Source: Hyphomicrobiaceae bacterium (GTDB lineage Bacteria; Pseudomonadota; Alphaproteobacteria; Rhizobiales; Hyphomicrobiaceae). From it: DNA of 64,000 bases. Shown piece after piece: positions 56,843 through 64,000 of this stretch. Position numbers and translations under genes: made by a program. Within the stretch, counting starts at the first letter, position 1. Each line of letters opens with the position of its first letter. The notes below the pieces were generated by a model that was not told the DNA's origin, made no database searches, and saw only the letters and a program-made list of their open reading frames with translations. The DNA lies in contig JALHMB010000008.1 in NCBI GenBank assembly GCA_022844275.1, positions 124,001 through 188,000 on the forward strand, in the 5' to 3' direction.

Positions 56843-59232
56843 GATGGCAATGTCATCTCTTTGAGTTGCTTCAATAAGCGTGGCGGTATCATCATCGGGT
56901 CGCCGTCTTCAACGAGCGCTTCTTCAAAGTGGCCGAATGACCAGTCGTTGATAGTCTCCAACGCACCGTCGGTGAACAACCCGAGACGTTTGGCCTGGTT
57001 CTCGAAATCAAACCTATCGACTTGGCCGTCGCGCTCCAGGAAGAGGACGACCAGCTCCTCGTGACCGCGGTCGAGACCGTGAAATCGGCGTGGTACTTCA
57101 CATTCAATGCTCACAGTTGAGGCGCTTGCGGTCTCGACATCGTCAGCCGCGTAGATCTCATTCAGGATGTCGCGCACTAGGGCCGTCTCGTGACGGGTCC
57201 GGTGCAGGCGCTTCTTGTTGACAATCACCTGTTGCGAACCTGGCGAACGCGACGCCGGAGCAACGGCCGTGGGCGGCTCAGGCGAGGCCGCCGGTAGATG
57301 TTTGTCGTCAGTCGGGATGGGTAGAGCGTGCCCATTGCTGCGCGCCGGCCGCGTCTCGGATACGCTACTCGGACGCGCGGGTATGATGACGCCCCCGCCA
57401 TCCAAGTCCGCCGGAGAGACCGTTCTCGGCTCGTCGCTGATTTGCTTATGCAGGTCTGCGTAGAGCCGTTGCGAAGGGATTCCGAGAGCGCTGTAGAGAC
57501 GTTCAGCGAACTTGATCTCAGACGCCTCGATGCGCCCGTCTGCCGTCAAAGCGCCCACGGCCACTTGGGCAATACGCTCGCGTTCATCTAACGATCGACC
57601 CGCCAGCCGCTGCCATCCCGATGCCTTGGTGTGCTCCTGTCGGCTCAGGTGGTACACGTACGCGAACAATCGCAATCGCTCTGCCGGTGTCAGGTTGGGC
57701 AGCTTCTCGATATCAACCAGTACGGAACGCAGTCCTGCCTTTTCGTCATTCCCTTCAGCCGAGGCCGCGAGTACCGCGACCTCCACGACGACGCGGGCTG
57801 TTGGAAGCTCAGCTCGCGCAGGATCGATTTTGGCGCCACCCGGCGCATTGAAGATTGTTACGGCTGAATTCGCAGCGGGCAACTTTCCCCCAAAACGAAC
57901 GTCCGGCTCCATCCCGACGTCGAGACTTGCCAATGCATCGGAGAGGCGCGCCCCGATCGCTGGTGGGATCCTTTTGTCCGGCTCCGCCGGCAGCGATGTG
58001 AGCTTAAGAAGCTCAAATAATGGCACCTGTGCGATGTCTTGTACGAGCAGTCGTGCCAGAGACTGCTTGACGCCCTGTAAGCCTGGGTCTGCGGTTAAAG
58101 ATTGCCGCAGCTCGCTGGGGAGCAGCATGCGTGCGCCAATACTTCCGGCCGAATCGGGGTTGCGGCCGATATGCCTGCTGTAGGCGCCCAATGCGTCACA
58201 GCATTCGAGCGCAAGCTCGACGGCAACCTTCATAGGAGCAGTGGTCGACAGCGGATCAGAAAGCCCACGTGCCCACTCCGACAAATCTTTCGTGAAGGCT
58301 CCGCTTGCCGATTGATACTGGAGGTCAAGGCAACGCGAGGATTGCCTGACGTGAAGTCCCTTGGGGTATTGCGCGGCAAACCTCGCCAGAAACAGAGTCT
58401 TGAACTCCTCAAAGCATCGGGTGGCCGGCGTTCTGAGCGATTTTTCAGGATGTCTCAGATACCAAGCCAGAAGCCATTGTCCATCTAGCGGGCCTTCGTT
58501 GAGCCTCTTTGCCAAGGCCACGCGAAAATCCAAGCCCATATGCGAGCTGGCTGCACTGTCGAGGGTCAGATCCGGCGTCGACATCACTCGCTGTGACATG
58601 ATCCGGATTGCGGCAAGAAGATTGCCAGCATAGCCCGAGAAGGAGTTGTTGGCGCTGTAGAACCTGAGAAGTTCCGTGACCTCGGTCTCGATGGCGGGCA
58701 GCTCGGCGAGGGCTTTATCGACGAAAATCCGGTACTCCAGGCCATAGAAGAACAGAAAGACGTGACCAATGCCGAATTTCGGATCACGTCGACCGGTTGA
58801 CTGCCACTCCAGCTGAGCGAGGCGAGCTGAGGGACTTATCTCCCCAAAGTGCGGCCAATAAAACATGGTCGCGCCCTCCACATCGGGCCGGGATGCGCTA
58901 ATAGAACGAGACGGGTCGAGGATGTGGGCAGTGTTTCGATTGCCATCTTGTCGACGGCTGGGCGTACCGACATAGACGAGGCCGTTGGGTATTTTAAACC
59001 CAAGGACTTCTGCTGGGCGACCTGCGGGTACCCATTCAACGCGCTGAGGCCTAGGGGAGACTTGCGGAGGGCGATTTCGCCTGGATTGAGGCACCAGCGA
59101 CGGAGGTGGATTGGCTCGCACGAAAGGCTCAGCAGAGGGCAGCGATGGCGTGTTGAGCGGTTGCTTCCGGCGGCCGAAGAGGCGCCAGATCAGGTAACCG
59201 ACGCCCAGTATGACAAGCCATCCCTCCATCAA
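56839..59232 (-). CDS. TerB-N / TerB-C domain membrane-anchored protein
   Basis: A 797-residue protein with one N-terminal membrane helix (WLVILGVGYLIWRLFG). A TerB-N domain follows (residues about 100-330, with GATMFYWPHFGEISPSARLAQLEW and FLFFYGLEYRIFVD), then a TerB-like centre containing LSRQEHTKASGWQRLAGRSLDERERIAQVAVGAL, and a TerB-C end (about 690-797, with RFHGLDRGHEELV and INDWSFGHFEEALVEDGDPMMIP). TerB-type proteins bind divalent metal and tie membrane surveillance to DNA-processing enzymes. It is the first gene of the operon, suggesting that it recruits the ATPase and helicase to the membrane. Confidence 0.88.
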   Translation of the reverse strand: MMEGWLVILGVGYLIWRLFGRRKQPLNTPSLPSAEPFVRANPPPSLVPQSRRNRPPQVSPRPQRVEWVPAGRPAEVLGFKIPNGLVYVGTPSRRQDGNRNTAHILDPSRSISASRPDVEGATMFYWPHFGEISPSARLAQLEWQSTGRRDPKFGIGHVFLFFYGLEYRIFVDKALAELPAIETEVTELLRFYSANNSFSGYAGNLLAAIRIMSQRVMSTPDLTLDSAASSHMGLDFRVALAKRLNEGPLDGQWLLAWYLRHPEKSLRTPATRCFEEFKTLFLARFAAQYPKGLHVRQSSRCLDLQYQSASGAFTKDLSEWARGLSDPLSTTAPMKVAVELALECCDALGAYSRHIGRNPDSAGSIGARMLLPSELRQSLTADPGLQGVKQSLARLLVQDIAQVPLFELLKLTSLPAEPDKRIPPAIGARLSDALASLDVGMEPDVRFGGKLPAANSAVTIFNAPGGAKIDPARAELPTARVVVEVAVLAASAEGNDEKAGLRSVLVDIEKLPNLTPAERLRLFAYVYHLSRQEHTKASGWQRLAGRSLDERERIAQVAVGALTADGRIEASEIKFAERLYSALGIPSQRLYADLHKQISDEPRTVSPADLDGGGVIIPARPSSVSETRPARSNGHALPIPTDDKHLPAASPEPPTAVAPASRSPGSQQVIVNKKRLHRTRHETALVRDILNEIYAADDVETASASTVSIECEVPRRFHGLDRGHEELVVLFLERDGQVDRFDFENQAKRLGLFTDGALETINDWSFGHFEEALVEDGDPMMIPPRLLKQLKEMTLPS

Positions 59233-59528
59233 GCCCCCTGGATTTGGCCTGATTATAACGCAATCCTACAGCCGCAAGGCGAGCCCTATGTGCAGGATCT
59301 GTGTATTGGCGCAAATTTCCGTTGCTCGATGGCCATCCCGATCAGTTTCCAGGATCCGACGTATGTTTGGCGGCTCGTGGCTTTTCCGATTGAAGGCAGC
59401 CGTATCCTGTACAAAAAGCGCACGCCAGGCCTCAGAAACGCTGCCCGCCCCGTTTCGCGACGCACTATGCAAAATCGCGGCCTCGAACTCAAAGCCATCC
59501 TTCGCAAGCCAGCGCGCCTAGCCAAGCA

Positions 59529-59665
59529 AAGCAACCGATCACGCAAGCTACGCACGCGGCTGAATTCGTCCGTGTTGGCGGTCACAAGGGCGGCACCAGC
59601 CGCACGGCGTGGGCGGCTATCAGCAGATCATTCTTGCCATATCGTCTGCTCGGCCAATACGCTAC
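59529..59665 (-). pseudogene. decayed vapC (PIN-domain toxin) fragment
   Basis: On the minus strand one frame gives GKNDLLIAAHAVRL and then stops, while a shift of one frame gives AALVTANTDEFSRVRSLR. These two pieces are the consecutive conserved C-terminal motifs of VapC RNase toxins (NDLLIAAHA, then LVT-N-x-EFSRV-x-x-L). The N-terminal half is missing and the end is altered. No functional toxin can be made. Confidence 0.72.
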
Positions 59666-59677
59666 CCTGAGGAAAAT

Positions 59678-59745
59678 TTATATCGAAACTTCAATGACAT
59701 AGGTGTTCGCAGTTTCGTCCTGCATGGCGCGCCACTTCCGTATAT
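59678..59745 (-). repeat. duplicated 3' coding fragment, copy 2
   Basis: Reads G-Y-I-R-K-W-R-A-M-Q-D-E-T-A-N-T-Y-V-I-E-V on the minus strand, followed by S-I and a TAA stop. It is the partner of 41891-41947. The encoded peptide is the same except for one Val/Met change and the last two residues. Confidence 0.75.
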
Positions 59746-59939
59746 AGCCGCGAACCCCGGGGCTCTTCGGCGCTGGTTGCTCTAACGGCCTGTTCCAGAA
59801 CCTCTTTTCGCCAGACGATGTGTACTGGCCATCGGGCTAGTCTCGATGAGTTGCCGCGCCCCTTCCTCGCGCGCACAACGGCTGTTTCTGTCGATTGTGC
59901 GGTGTTCAAAGCGCGAGGTCGAGGTGCTATTCTTCTTGG

Positions 59940-60128
59940 ATGACCCTGGAAGATATCCAACAGGCTATCGCGAAGCTTTCGCCCGAGGACCGCGTCAAAC
60001 TGCGCCTATGGTTGGCGGAGTTCGAAGCTGGACAGGTGGAGCTCGAGCCCGAGACTAAGGCGTCGAAGTTCGGCAGGCTCGCTGGGCGCGCTGTGGCGGA
60101 TCTCCGCAAGCGCATGCGCGAGCCCTAA
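59940..60128 (+). CDS. small antitoxin-like protein
   Basis: A 62-residue protein starting MTLEDIQQAIAKLSPEDRVKLRLWL, then a Glu-rich linker (EFEAGQVELEPETKASKFGRL) and a closing basic helix. The first helix pair resembles short proteins of type II toxin-antitoxin modules that act on adjacent toxins, but no intact toxin gene follows. The ATG at 59940 is preferred over an upstream start at 59895 without conservation. Function is not proven; a solitary antitoxin or a decayed module beside the vapC remnant is plausible. Confidence 0.55.
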   Translation: MTLEDIQQAIAKLSPEDRVKLRLWLAEFEAGQVELEPETKASKFGRLAGRAVADLRKRMREP

Positions 60129-60259
60129 CTGCGGTTCCGAGCTCGACCGGGTTCGGCGACAACGCCGGCTGACAAAGTCGCCAATCCAGCTCGTCCAGCC
60201 AATATCCGATGGCATGGTCGTCCACGCCATCGGATGGATCGTGCGGCAACACGTGAAAA

Positions 60260-60733
60260 TCAGCCGCGTCGCGCTGCCTTGATTGCAGCGACGTCGATCT
60301 TCTTCATGGTCATCATCGCTTCGAACGCGCGCTTGGCTTCAGCGCCGCCGGCCGCCATGGCGTCTGTCAGCTCGCGCGGCGTGATCTGCCAGGAGATGCC
60401 CCACTTGTCCTTGCACCAGCCGCAGGCGCTCTCCTGGCCGCCGTTGCCGACGATGGCGTTCCAGTAGCGATCGGTCTCTTCCTGATCGTCGGTGGCGATC
60501 TGGAACGAGAAGGCCTCGTTGTGCTTGAAGGCCGGTCCACCGTTGAGGCCGAGGCAGGGAATGCCGGCGACCGTGAATAGAACCGTCAGCACGTCACCTG
60601 CCTTCCCGGATGGATAGTCGCTCGGCGCGCGGTGAATGGCACCCACCTTGCTGTCGGGGAAAGTCGCGGCGTAGAAGCGCGCTGCTGCTTCGGCATCCTT
60701 GTCGTACCAAACGCAAATCGTGTTTTTGGCCAT
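60260..60733 (-). CDS. VOC-superfamily PhnB/3-demethylubiquinone-type protein
   Basis: A 157-residue protein of the glyoxalase/VOC fold. It starts with ICVWYDKDAEAAARFYAATFPDS, carries a LNGGPAFKHNEAFSFQIATDD centre and a CGWCKDKWGISWQITPREL segment, the typical PhnB-like (DUF899-related) pattern. The function of this subgroup is unknown. The ATG at 60733 is 40 codons inside the longer open frame and starts the conserved part. It follows a DoxX-like gene on the same strand (23 bp), so the two are probably co-transcribed. Confidence 0.85.
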   Translation of the reverse strand: MAKNTICVWYDKDAEAAARFYAATFPDSKVGAIHRAPSDYPSGKAGDVLTVLFTVAGIPCLGLNGGPAFKHNEAFSFQIATDDQEETDRYWNAIVGNGGQESACGWCKDKWGISWQITPRELTDAMAAGGAEAKRAFEAMMTMKKIDVAAIKAARRG

Positions 60734-60756
60734 GGACTGTCCTTTCGTTTTGAAGC

Positions 60757-61179
60757 TTAGTTTTGGATCTGGAGGGTCGCCGTCTCGGACGACTCTTGCG
60801 TCACGGGAAACAGAGCCCTGAAGCGCGGATCGCGAAGCCACAGCCCACCCCACATGAACAGCCCGAGATACACGCTGAACAGGATGTGGCTGAAGAGCGG
60901 GCTACCGGCGCGGATCTGAGTGGCCATTGCGCCCCCGAGCAGACCCATCATCAGCATGCCGCCGAGCACGCTCGTGCGCGGGAACAGGTACAGTGCGAGG
61001 CAGGCCAGCTCGATGAAGCCAATCATGAGCGCGTAGCCGGCCGGCCAGCCGAGCTGAGCCATTGTCTCCTCGGCTATGGGCATCTGGAGCAGCTTGGGCG
61101 TGACTGAAGCGCCGAGCATGAACAGAGCAAAAAGGCCGGTCAGCACACGACCGGTCCAGAGCATTTGGGGCGTGTTCAT
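60757..61179 (-). CDS. DoxX-like membrane protein
   Basis: A 140-residue protein with four membrane helices: TGRVLTGLFALFMLGASV, AGYALMIGFIELACLALYLF, VLGGMLMMGLLGGAMATQI and ILFSVYLGLFMWGGLWL. The layout and the position of the conserved glutamate in the second helix are those of DoxX-like proteins. Its role is unknown; several are paired with VOC-family proteins, as here. The ATG at 61179 follows GGAGA; the longer frame to 61254 has no conserved start. Confidence 0.85.
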   Translation of the reverse strand: MNTPQMLWTGRVLTGLFALFMLGASVTPKLLQMPIAEETMAQLGWPAGYALMIGFIELACLALYLFPRTSVLGGMLMMGLLGGAMATQIRAGSPLFSHILFSVYLGLFMWGGLWLRDPRFRALFPVTQESSETATLQIQN

Positions 61180-61333
61180 TGCGGGTCTCCTCGAACAAAG
61201 CTTGGGCGCCTCTGTCCTAGGACGAAGCGGCCCAAACCAATCCGACAGCCGCAACGAATTATTTTGGCAACGGCGCTAAGGGCGCCGAAGCTGCCGCACC
61301 TGCGCTAGAGCTGAAGTGAGCATTTTCCCTAAC

Positions 61334-62269
61334 CTAGCCGGGTCGCTCATCGAAATGGAACAGGACACCGCCCGTTCCCTTGGGATGTACGAAGCCGATA
61401 AGTCCCGCACGAGAACCCGGCCGCCCTTTCTTGTCGATGACGGGCACACCCGCCTCATCGAGGCCGCGCAGCACCGCATTGATATCAGGAGTCTTCATCG
61501 CGACGTGATGCAAGCCGGGCCCACGCGCGGCAACGAACTTGGCAATGGCCCCTTGGTCCTGGCGCGTCGTGCCTGAGCTGCCGTGATCGACGGCCCCCCT
61601 CTGGCGTGGATCGAAGTTCTGCAGGAACTCGAGATCGGTGTCGCCAACCGTGATGAAAGCGACGCGCAGGCCACCGACCGGGATCGGCTCGCGCGAGTGA
61701 TAAACGACGCCGTGCTTGTCGGACGTGAAGCTCTCGACCGGGATCATCACCTCCATGTCTGTCTGCTGGCTCTCGATCGGACAGCCGAGCCGATGCGTCC
61801 ACGCTGAAATCCCGACCTGATTGTCGGCGCTGGCGACACCGAGATGATCGAGCCGTTCGATCAGCGGCGCGTTCGCACGGTCGATCGCAACGCGCTCGGT
61901 GAGCCAGGTTTTGATGCCGGCAGTCCGCTCGGGAGCGAGCGCGACGCGCCGGCGAGTACCGAGTCCCGTTTCGGGCTTGCCGATTGCCGAAACCCCCGCC
62001 TTGTCAGCGATCGCAAGGCCATCATCGATATGGTCGACGCCGAGCGCGATGTGATGCACGCCGGGACGTGTCTCGCCACCGACAGCCGGATGACCCTGCG
62101 GAAATAGCGCCAGCGTACTCTCGCCAATCGCAAAGACCGGCACGCGCTGCCCTGCACCATCGTCGATATCGTTGCGCTTGAGGCCGAGATGCTGGCCGAG
62201 CACGCCCGCCGTGGCATCGCTGTCGTTCACCACCAGCGCAACGTATGCGAGATCTCGTCCCAAAGTCAT
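61334..62269 (-). CDS. two-domain VOC/glyoxalase-family protein
   Basis: A 311-residue protein with two VOC repeats. The first opens RDLAYVALVVNDSDATAGVLGQHLGL and has GVHHIALGVDHIDDGLA; the second shows LDHLGVASADNQVGISAWTHRLGC, then GPGLHHVAMKTPDINAVLRGLDEAGV and GVLFHFDERPG. The pattern resembles methylmalonyl-CoA epimerase or hydroxyphenylpyruvate dioxygenase-like enzymes, but the substrate cannot be named. It lies 39 bp downstream of the TetR gene on the same strand and is probably under its control. Confidence 0.83.
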   Translation of the reverse strand: MTLGRDLAYVALVVNDSDATAGVLGQHLGLKRNDIDDGAGQRVPVFAIGESTLALFPQGHPAVGGETRPGVHHIALGVDHIDDGLAIADKAGVSAIGKPETGLGTRRRVALAPERTAGIKTWLTERVAIDRANAPLIERLDHLGVASADNQVGISAWTHRLGCPIESQQTDMEVMIPVESFTSDKHGVVYHSREPIPVGGLRVAFITVGDTDLEFLQNFDPRQRGAVDHGSSGTTRQDQGAIAKFVAARGPGLHHVAMKTPDINAVLRGLDEAGVPVIDKKGRPGSRAGLIGFVHPKGTGGVLFHFDERPG

Positions 62270-62308
62270 GTCGTCGCCTCCCCTGTCTGGATGATGGCCG
62301 GGCCGCTC

Positions 62309-62944
62309 TCAGCGCCTGCGATACGCAGCAAGAAACGCGCGCACGGCCATGCCGACGACGTGAGCGACGCGCTCGTCGGACGGCGGGCCGGCATGGTTGA
62401 ATAGCATCGGCTTGAAGGTCGTCGATACACAGGCGTCGATGAACTGCGCTGCGGCGACCTCGCAGTCATGCGGCTCGAGCGTGCCGTCGGCGACCTTGTC
62501 CTCGAGATACTTCCGCAAGCTCTCGATGCCAAGCGCGGGGCCTGCCAGGAAAAATCTGACACCCAGCTCCGGCATCCGGTCCGCGATTGCTATGACGGTT
62601 CTTAGCTCGGAAACGCCGCCCGGCCGCGACATGAACTTCGAGAATGCGCGGCCCAACCGGCTTAGCTCGCTTTCGATGTCGGCATCGCGGTCGAGGTTGA
62701 AGATCTGCTGGCCCTGCTCCCGGCTCTGCGCCTCGACGATGGCCTCGAACAGCTCTTCCTTGCTCTTGAAGTATACGTAGAGAGTTCCCTTGGAGACCCC
62801 GGCCTCCCGAGCGATCTCGTTCATGCTCGCCGCATCGAATCCGTTGGCAAGGAACGTCCGACGGGCCCCTTCGAGGATTTGCCGCCGCTTGGCACTGTCT
62901 TCGGGTGCTTCTTGGGCAGGCTTTACCTGCAACGGCATCGACAT
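62309..62944 (-). CDS. TetR-family repressor
   Basis: A 211-residue DNA-binding repressor. The N-terminal helix-turn-helix reads ILEGARRTFLANGFDAASMNEIAREAGVSKGTLYVYFKSKEELFEAIV; the rest is helical with a C-terminal ligand pocket of the TetR_C type (FIDACVSTTFKPMLFN). The gene is divergent from the membrane-fusion gene at 63101, and two palindromic operators lie in the space between. It probably represses both itself with the VOC gene and the divergent efflux gene, releasing them when a drug or metabolite binds. Confidence 0.92.
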   Translation of the reverse strand: MSMPLQVKPAQEAPEDSAKRRQILEGARRTFLANGFDAASMNEIAREAGVSKGTLYVYFKSKEELFEAIVEAQSREQGQQIFNLDRDADIESELSRLGRAFSKFMSRPGGVSELRTVIAIADRMPELGVRFFLAGPALGIESLRKYLEDKVADGTLEPHDCEVAAAQFIDACVSTTFKPMLFNHAGPPSDERVAHVVGMAVRAFLAAYRRR

Positions 62945-62986
62945 GGTGTCCTCTCCGCTTGTCCCGGCTTCCAGATCACAAGATCT

Positions 62987-63006
62987 TTAACCGAACCGTT
63001 CGGTCA
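62987..63006. promoter_or_regulatory. TetR operator 1
   Basis: Contains ACCGAACCGTTCGGT (62990-63004), a perfect palindromic pair ACCGAA/TTCGGT around a three-base centre. It abuts a TTGACA (63007-63012) that can be the -35 of the divergent efflux gene, so repressor bound here would block polymerase. Confidence 0.82.
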
Positions 63007-63045
63007 TTGACATAAGCCTCGTTCCCGCCTACGTCAAGCACGCCA

Positions 63046-63064
63046 TGACCGAACCGTTCGGTCA
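63046..63064. promoter_or_regulatory. TetR operator 2
   Basis: TGACCGAACCGTTCGGTCA, matching the same core as operator 1 (centres 58 bp apart) with longer symmetric arms. It lies where the efflux transcript would begin, 37 bp before its ATG. Confidence 0.82.
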
Positions 63065-63100
63065 ATTTCAACGGCGATCGTGCTTTGGGAGAAACGGGTT

Positions 63101-64000
63101 ATGTCTGAAGATCAACAGCTTACAGAGGGCAGGGGAAAGCCTGAAGCCATTGAGGGCAGCCAGATTGGAGCGTCGTCCCCGATCGGAGCCAAGCTGGCCA
63201 ACCCTCAAAAGCCGGGTGAGACGACACCTCCCGCGGCGCACCGTGGCAGGCCCCTCGTCCGCGGCTTGGCTGCCTTGGGTCTCTTGGCGGCCATCGGCGG
63301 CGGCGCCTACTATGGCCACTACTGGTGGACGGCCGGTCGCTATCTCGTCAGCACCGACGACGCCTATGTCGGCGCCAAGAGCGCGACCCTGTCACCGAAA
63401 GTCTCCGGCTACGTCTCCGACATCATCGTGGCGGATAACACCCGCGTTGCCTCCGGCGACGTGATCGCGCGCATCGACGACGGCGATTACCAGCTCGCGG
63501 TCCAGACCGCGCGCGACCAGATCGCCGTGCAGCACGCGACGATCGAGCGCCTCGGCCAGCAGACGGCAGCACAGGAGGCTGCGGTCGATCAAGCCAAGGC
63601 GCAGCTCGCCTCGGCAAAGGCTGGCGCGACCCGGGCCGACCTCGAACTCAAGCGTCAGCAGGATCTGGCGGCGCGCCAGGTCAGCAGCCAGCAGTTGCTG
63701 GAGCAGGCGCGGGCTGGCTACGACCAGGCCGTCGCTTCCGTGAAAGCGTCGGAGGCAGCGATCGAAGCGGCAACGGCAAATGTCGGCGTCCTCAAGTCGC
63801 AGCAGGAAGAGGCGCGGCGGACGCTGAAGCAGTTCGAGACCTCGCTCGCCAAGGCGGAGCGCGATCTTTCCTTCACGTTGATCCGTGCGCCGTTCGACGG
63901 CGTCATCGGCAATCGCGCAGTTCAGGTCGGCGACTACGTTCAGCCGACGCAGAGGCTTGCGAGCCTCGTGCCGCTCGATGCGGTTTACATCGACGCCAAC
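63101..64000 (+). CDS. HlyD/EmrA-type membrane-fusion protein, 5' part
   Basis: The first 300 residues of a periplasmic adaptor for a drug-efflux pump. An N-terminal cytosolic tail with Pro/Gly is followed by one helix (GLAALGLLAAIGGGAYYGH), then STDDAYVGAKSATLSPKVSGYVSDIIV (the lipoyl-like and barrel entry of EmrA), a coiled-coil hairpin with many Gln/Ala (IERLGQQTAAQEAAVDQAKAQL, LKRQQDLAARQVSSQQLLEQARAG), and the returning LSFTLIRAPFDGVIGNRAVQVGDYV part. The window ends inside the frame after IDAN. GGGAGAAACGGG precedes the ATG at 63101. TetR operators in front of it mark it as the main target of that repressor. Confidence 0.92.
   Translation, partial: MSEDQQLTEGRGKPEAIEGSQIGASSPIGAKLANPQKPGETTPPAAHRGRPLVRGLAALGLLAAIGGGAYYGHYWWTAGRYLVSTDDAYVGAKSATLSPKVSGYVSDIIVADNTRVASGDVIARIDDGDYQLAVQTARDQIAVQHATIERLGQQTAAQEAAVDQAKAQLASAKAGATRADLELKRQQDLAARQVSSQQLLEQARAGYDQAVASVKASEAAIEAATANVGVLKSQQEEARRTLKQFETSLAKAERDLSFTLIRAPFDGVIGNRAVQVGDYVQPTQRLASLVPLDAVYIDAN

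Overview
The window is GC-rich, densely packed DNA from an alphaproteobacterium, most likely of the Hyphomicrobiales (Rhizobiales; Bradyrhizobium-, Afipia- or Bosea-like). This rests on codon and base use, several FixK/FNR-type boxes (TTGAT-N4-ATTAA), a CueR-copA-copZ unit of rhizobial style and a local Crp/Fnr regulator. I found no rRNA gene, intact tRNA gene, CRISPR array or intact transposase. The layout (accessory modules side by side, pseudogenes, dispersed repeats) is that of a composite accessory region, on either a chromosome or a large plasmid.

Region 1 (1-3.8 kb): the 3' part of a CusA/CzcA heavy-metal RND pump, a DUF6629-type membrane protein and a small secreted lysine-rich protein behind an FNR-like box.

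Region 2 (4.4-26.8 kb): an oxygen-limitation/stress island. It encodes a Crp/Fnr regulator, a NifX-like protein, a DUF2933 protein, an ICMT-like membrane methyltransferase, carbamate kinase, a CPH-type P1B ATPase, an RpiB-type sugar-phosphate isomerase, an RbbA/YhhJ/HlyD ABC exporter, an accessory FtsH, a PRPP synthetase, a divergent phosphoketolase, a beta-CASP metallo-hydrolase, an AMP/thymidine phosphorylase and an MgtC/DUF4010 membrane protein. FNR/FixK-like boxes precede several of these units. The enzymes could link breakdown of nucleotides to pentose phosphates, phosphoketolase and substrate-level ATP formation (carbamate kinase).

Region 3 (26.9-35.3 kb): metal handling. There is a copA-cueR operon with divergent copZ, two face-to-face CueR operators and a strong terminator. 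A DUF305 protein follows, then a His-tailed EamA transporter, an RcnA-like Ni/Co exporter, a His-rich membrane protein, a TPR protein and a methyltransferase.

Region 4 (35.9-60.1 kb): a defence island. It contains a 1004-residue RelA/SpoT-domain protein with a long helical C-terminus, an AIPR abortive-infection protein with a nuclease-like N-terminus, a complete Wadjet operon (jetABCD) followed by a small ribbon-helix-helix-like gene, and a four-gene minus-strand cluster. That cluster is a TerB-N/TerB-C membrane protein, a BrxD-like ATPase, a BrxHI/Lhr-like helicase and a RecB-like/DEDD/SF1-helicase protein. A 13-bp palindrome-like element occurs four times around jetC, jetD and the RHH gene. 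A duplicated 3' coding fragment (41.9 and 59.7 kb), a frameshifted HTH gene and a decayed vapC gene mark the edges of the Wadjet/TerB block.

Region 5 (60.2-64 kb): two VOC/glyoxalase-fold proteins, a DoxX-like protein and a TetR regulator divergent from a membrane-fusion (EmrA/HlyD) gene that runs off the window. Two near-identical palindromic operators lie between the last two.
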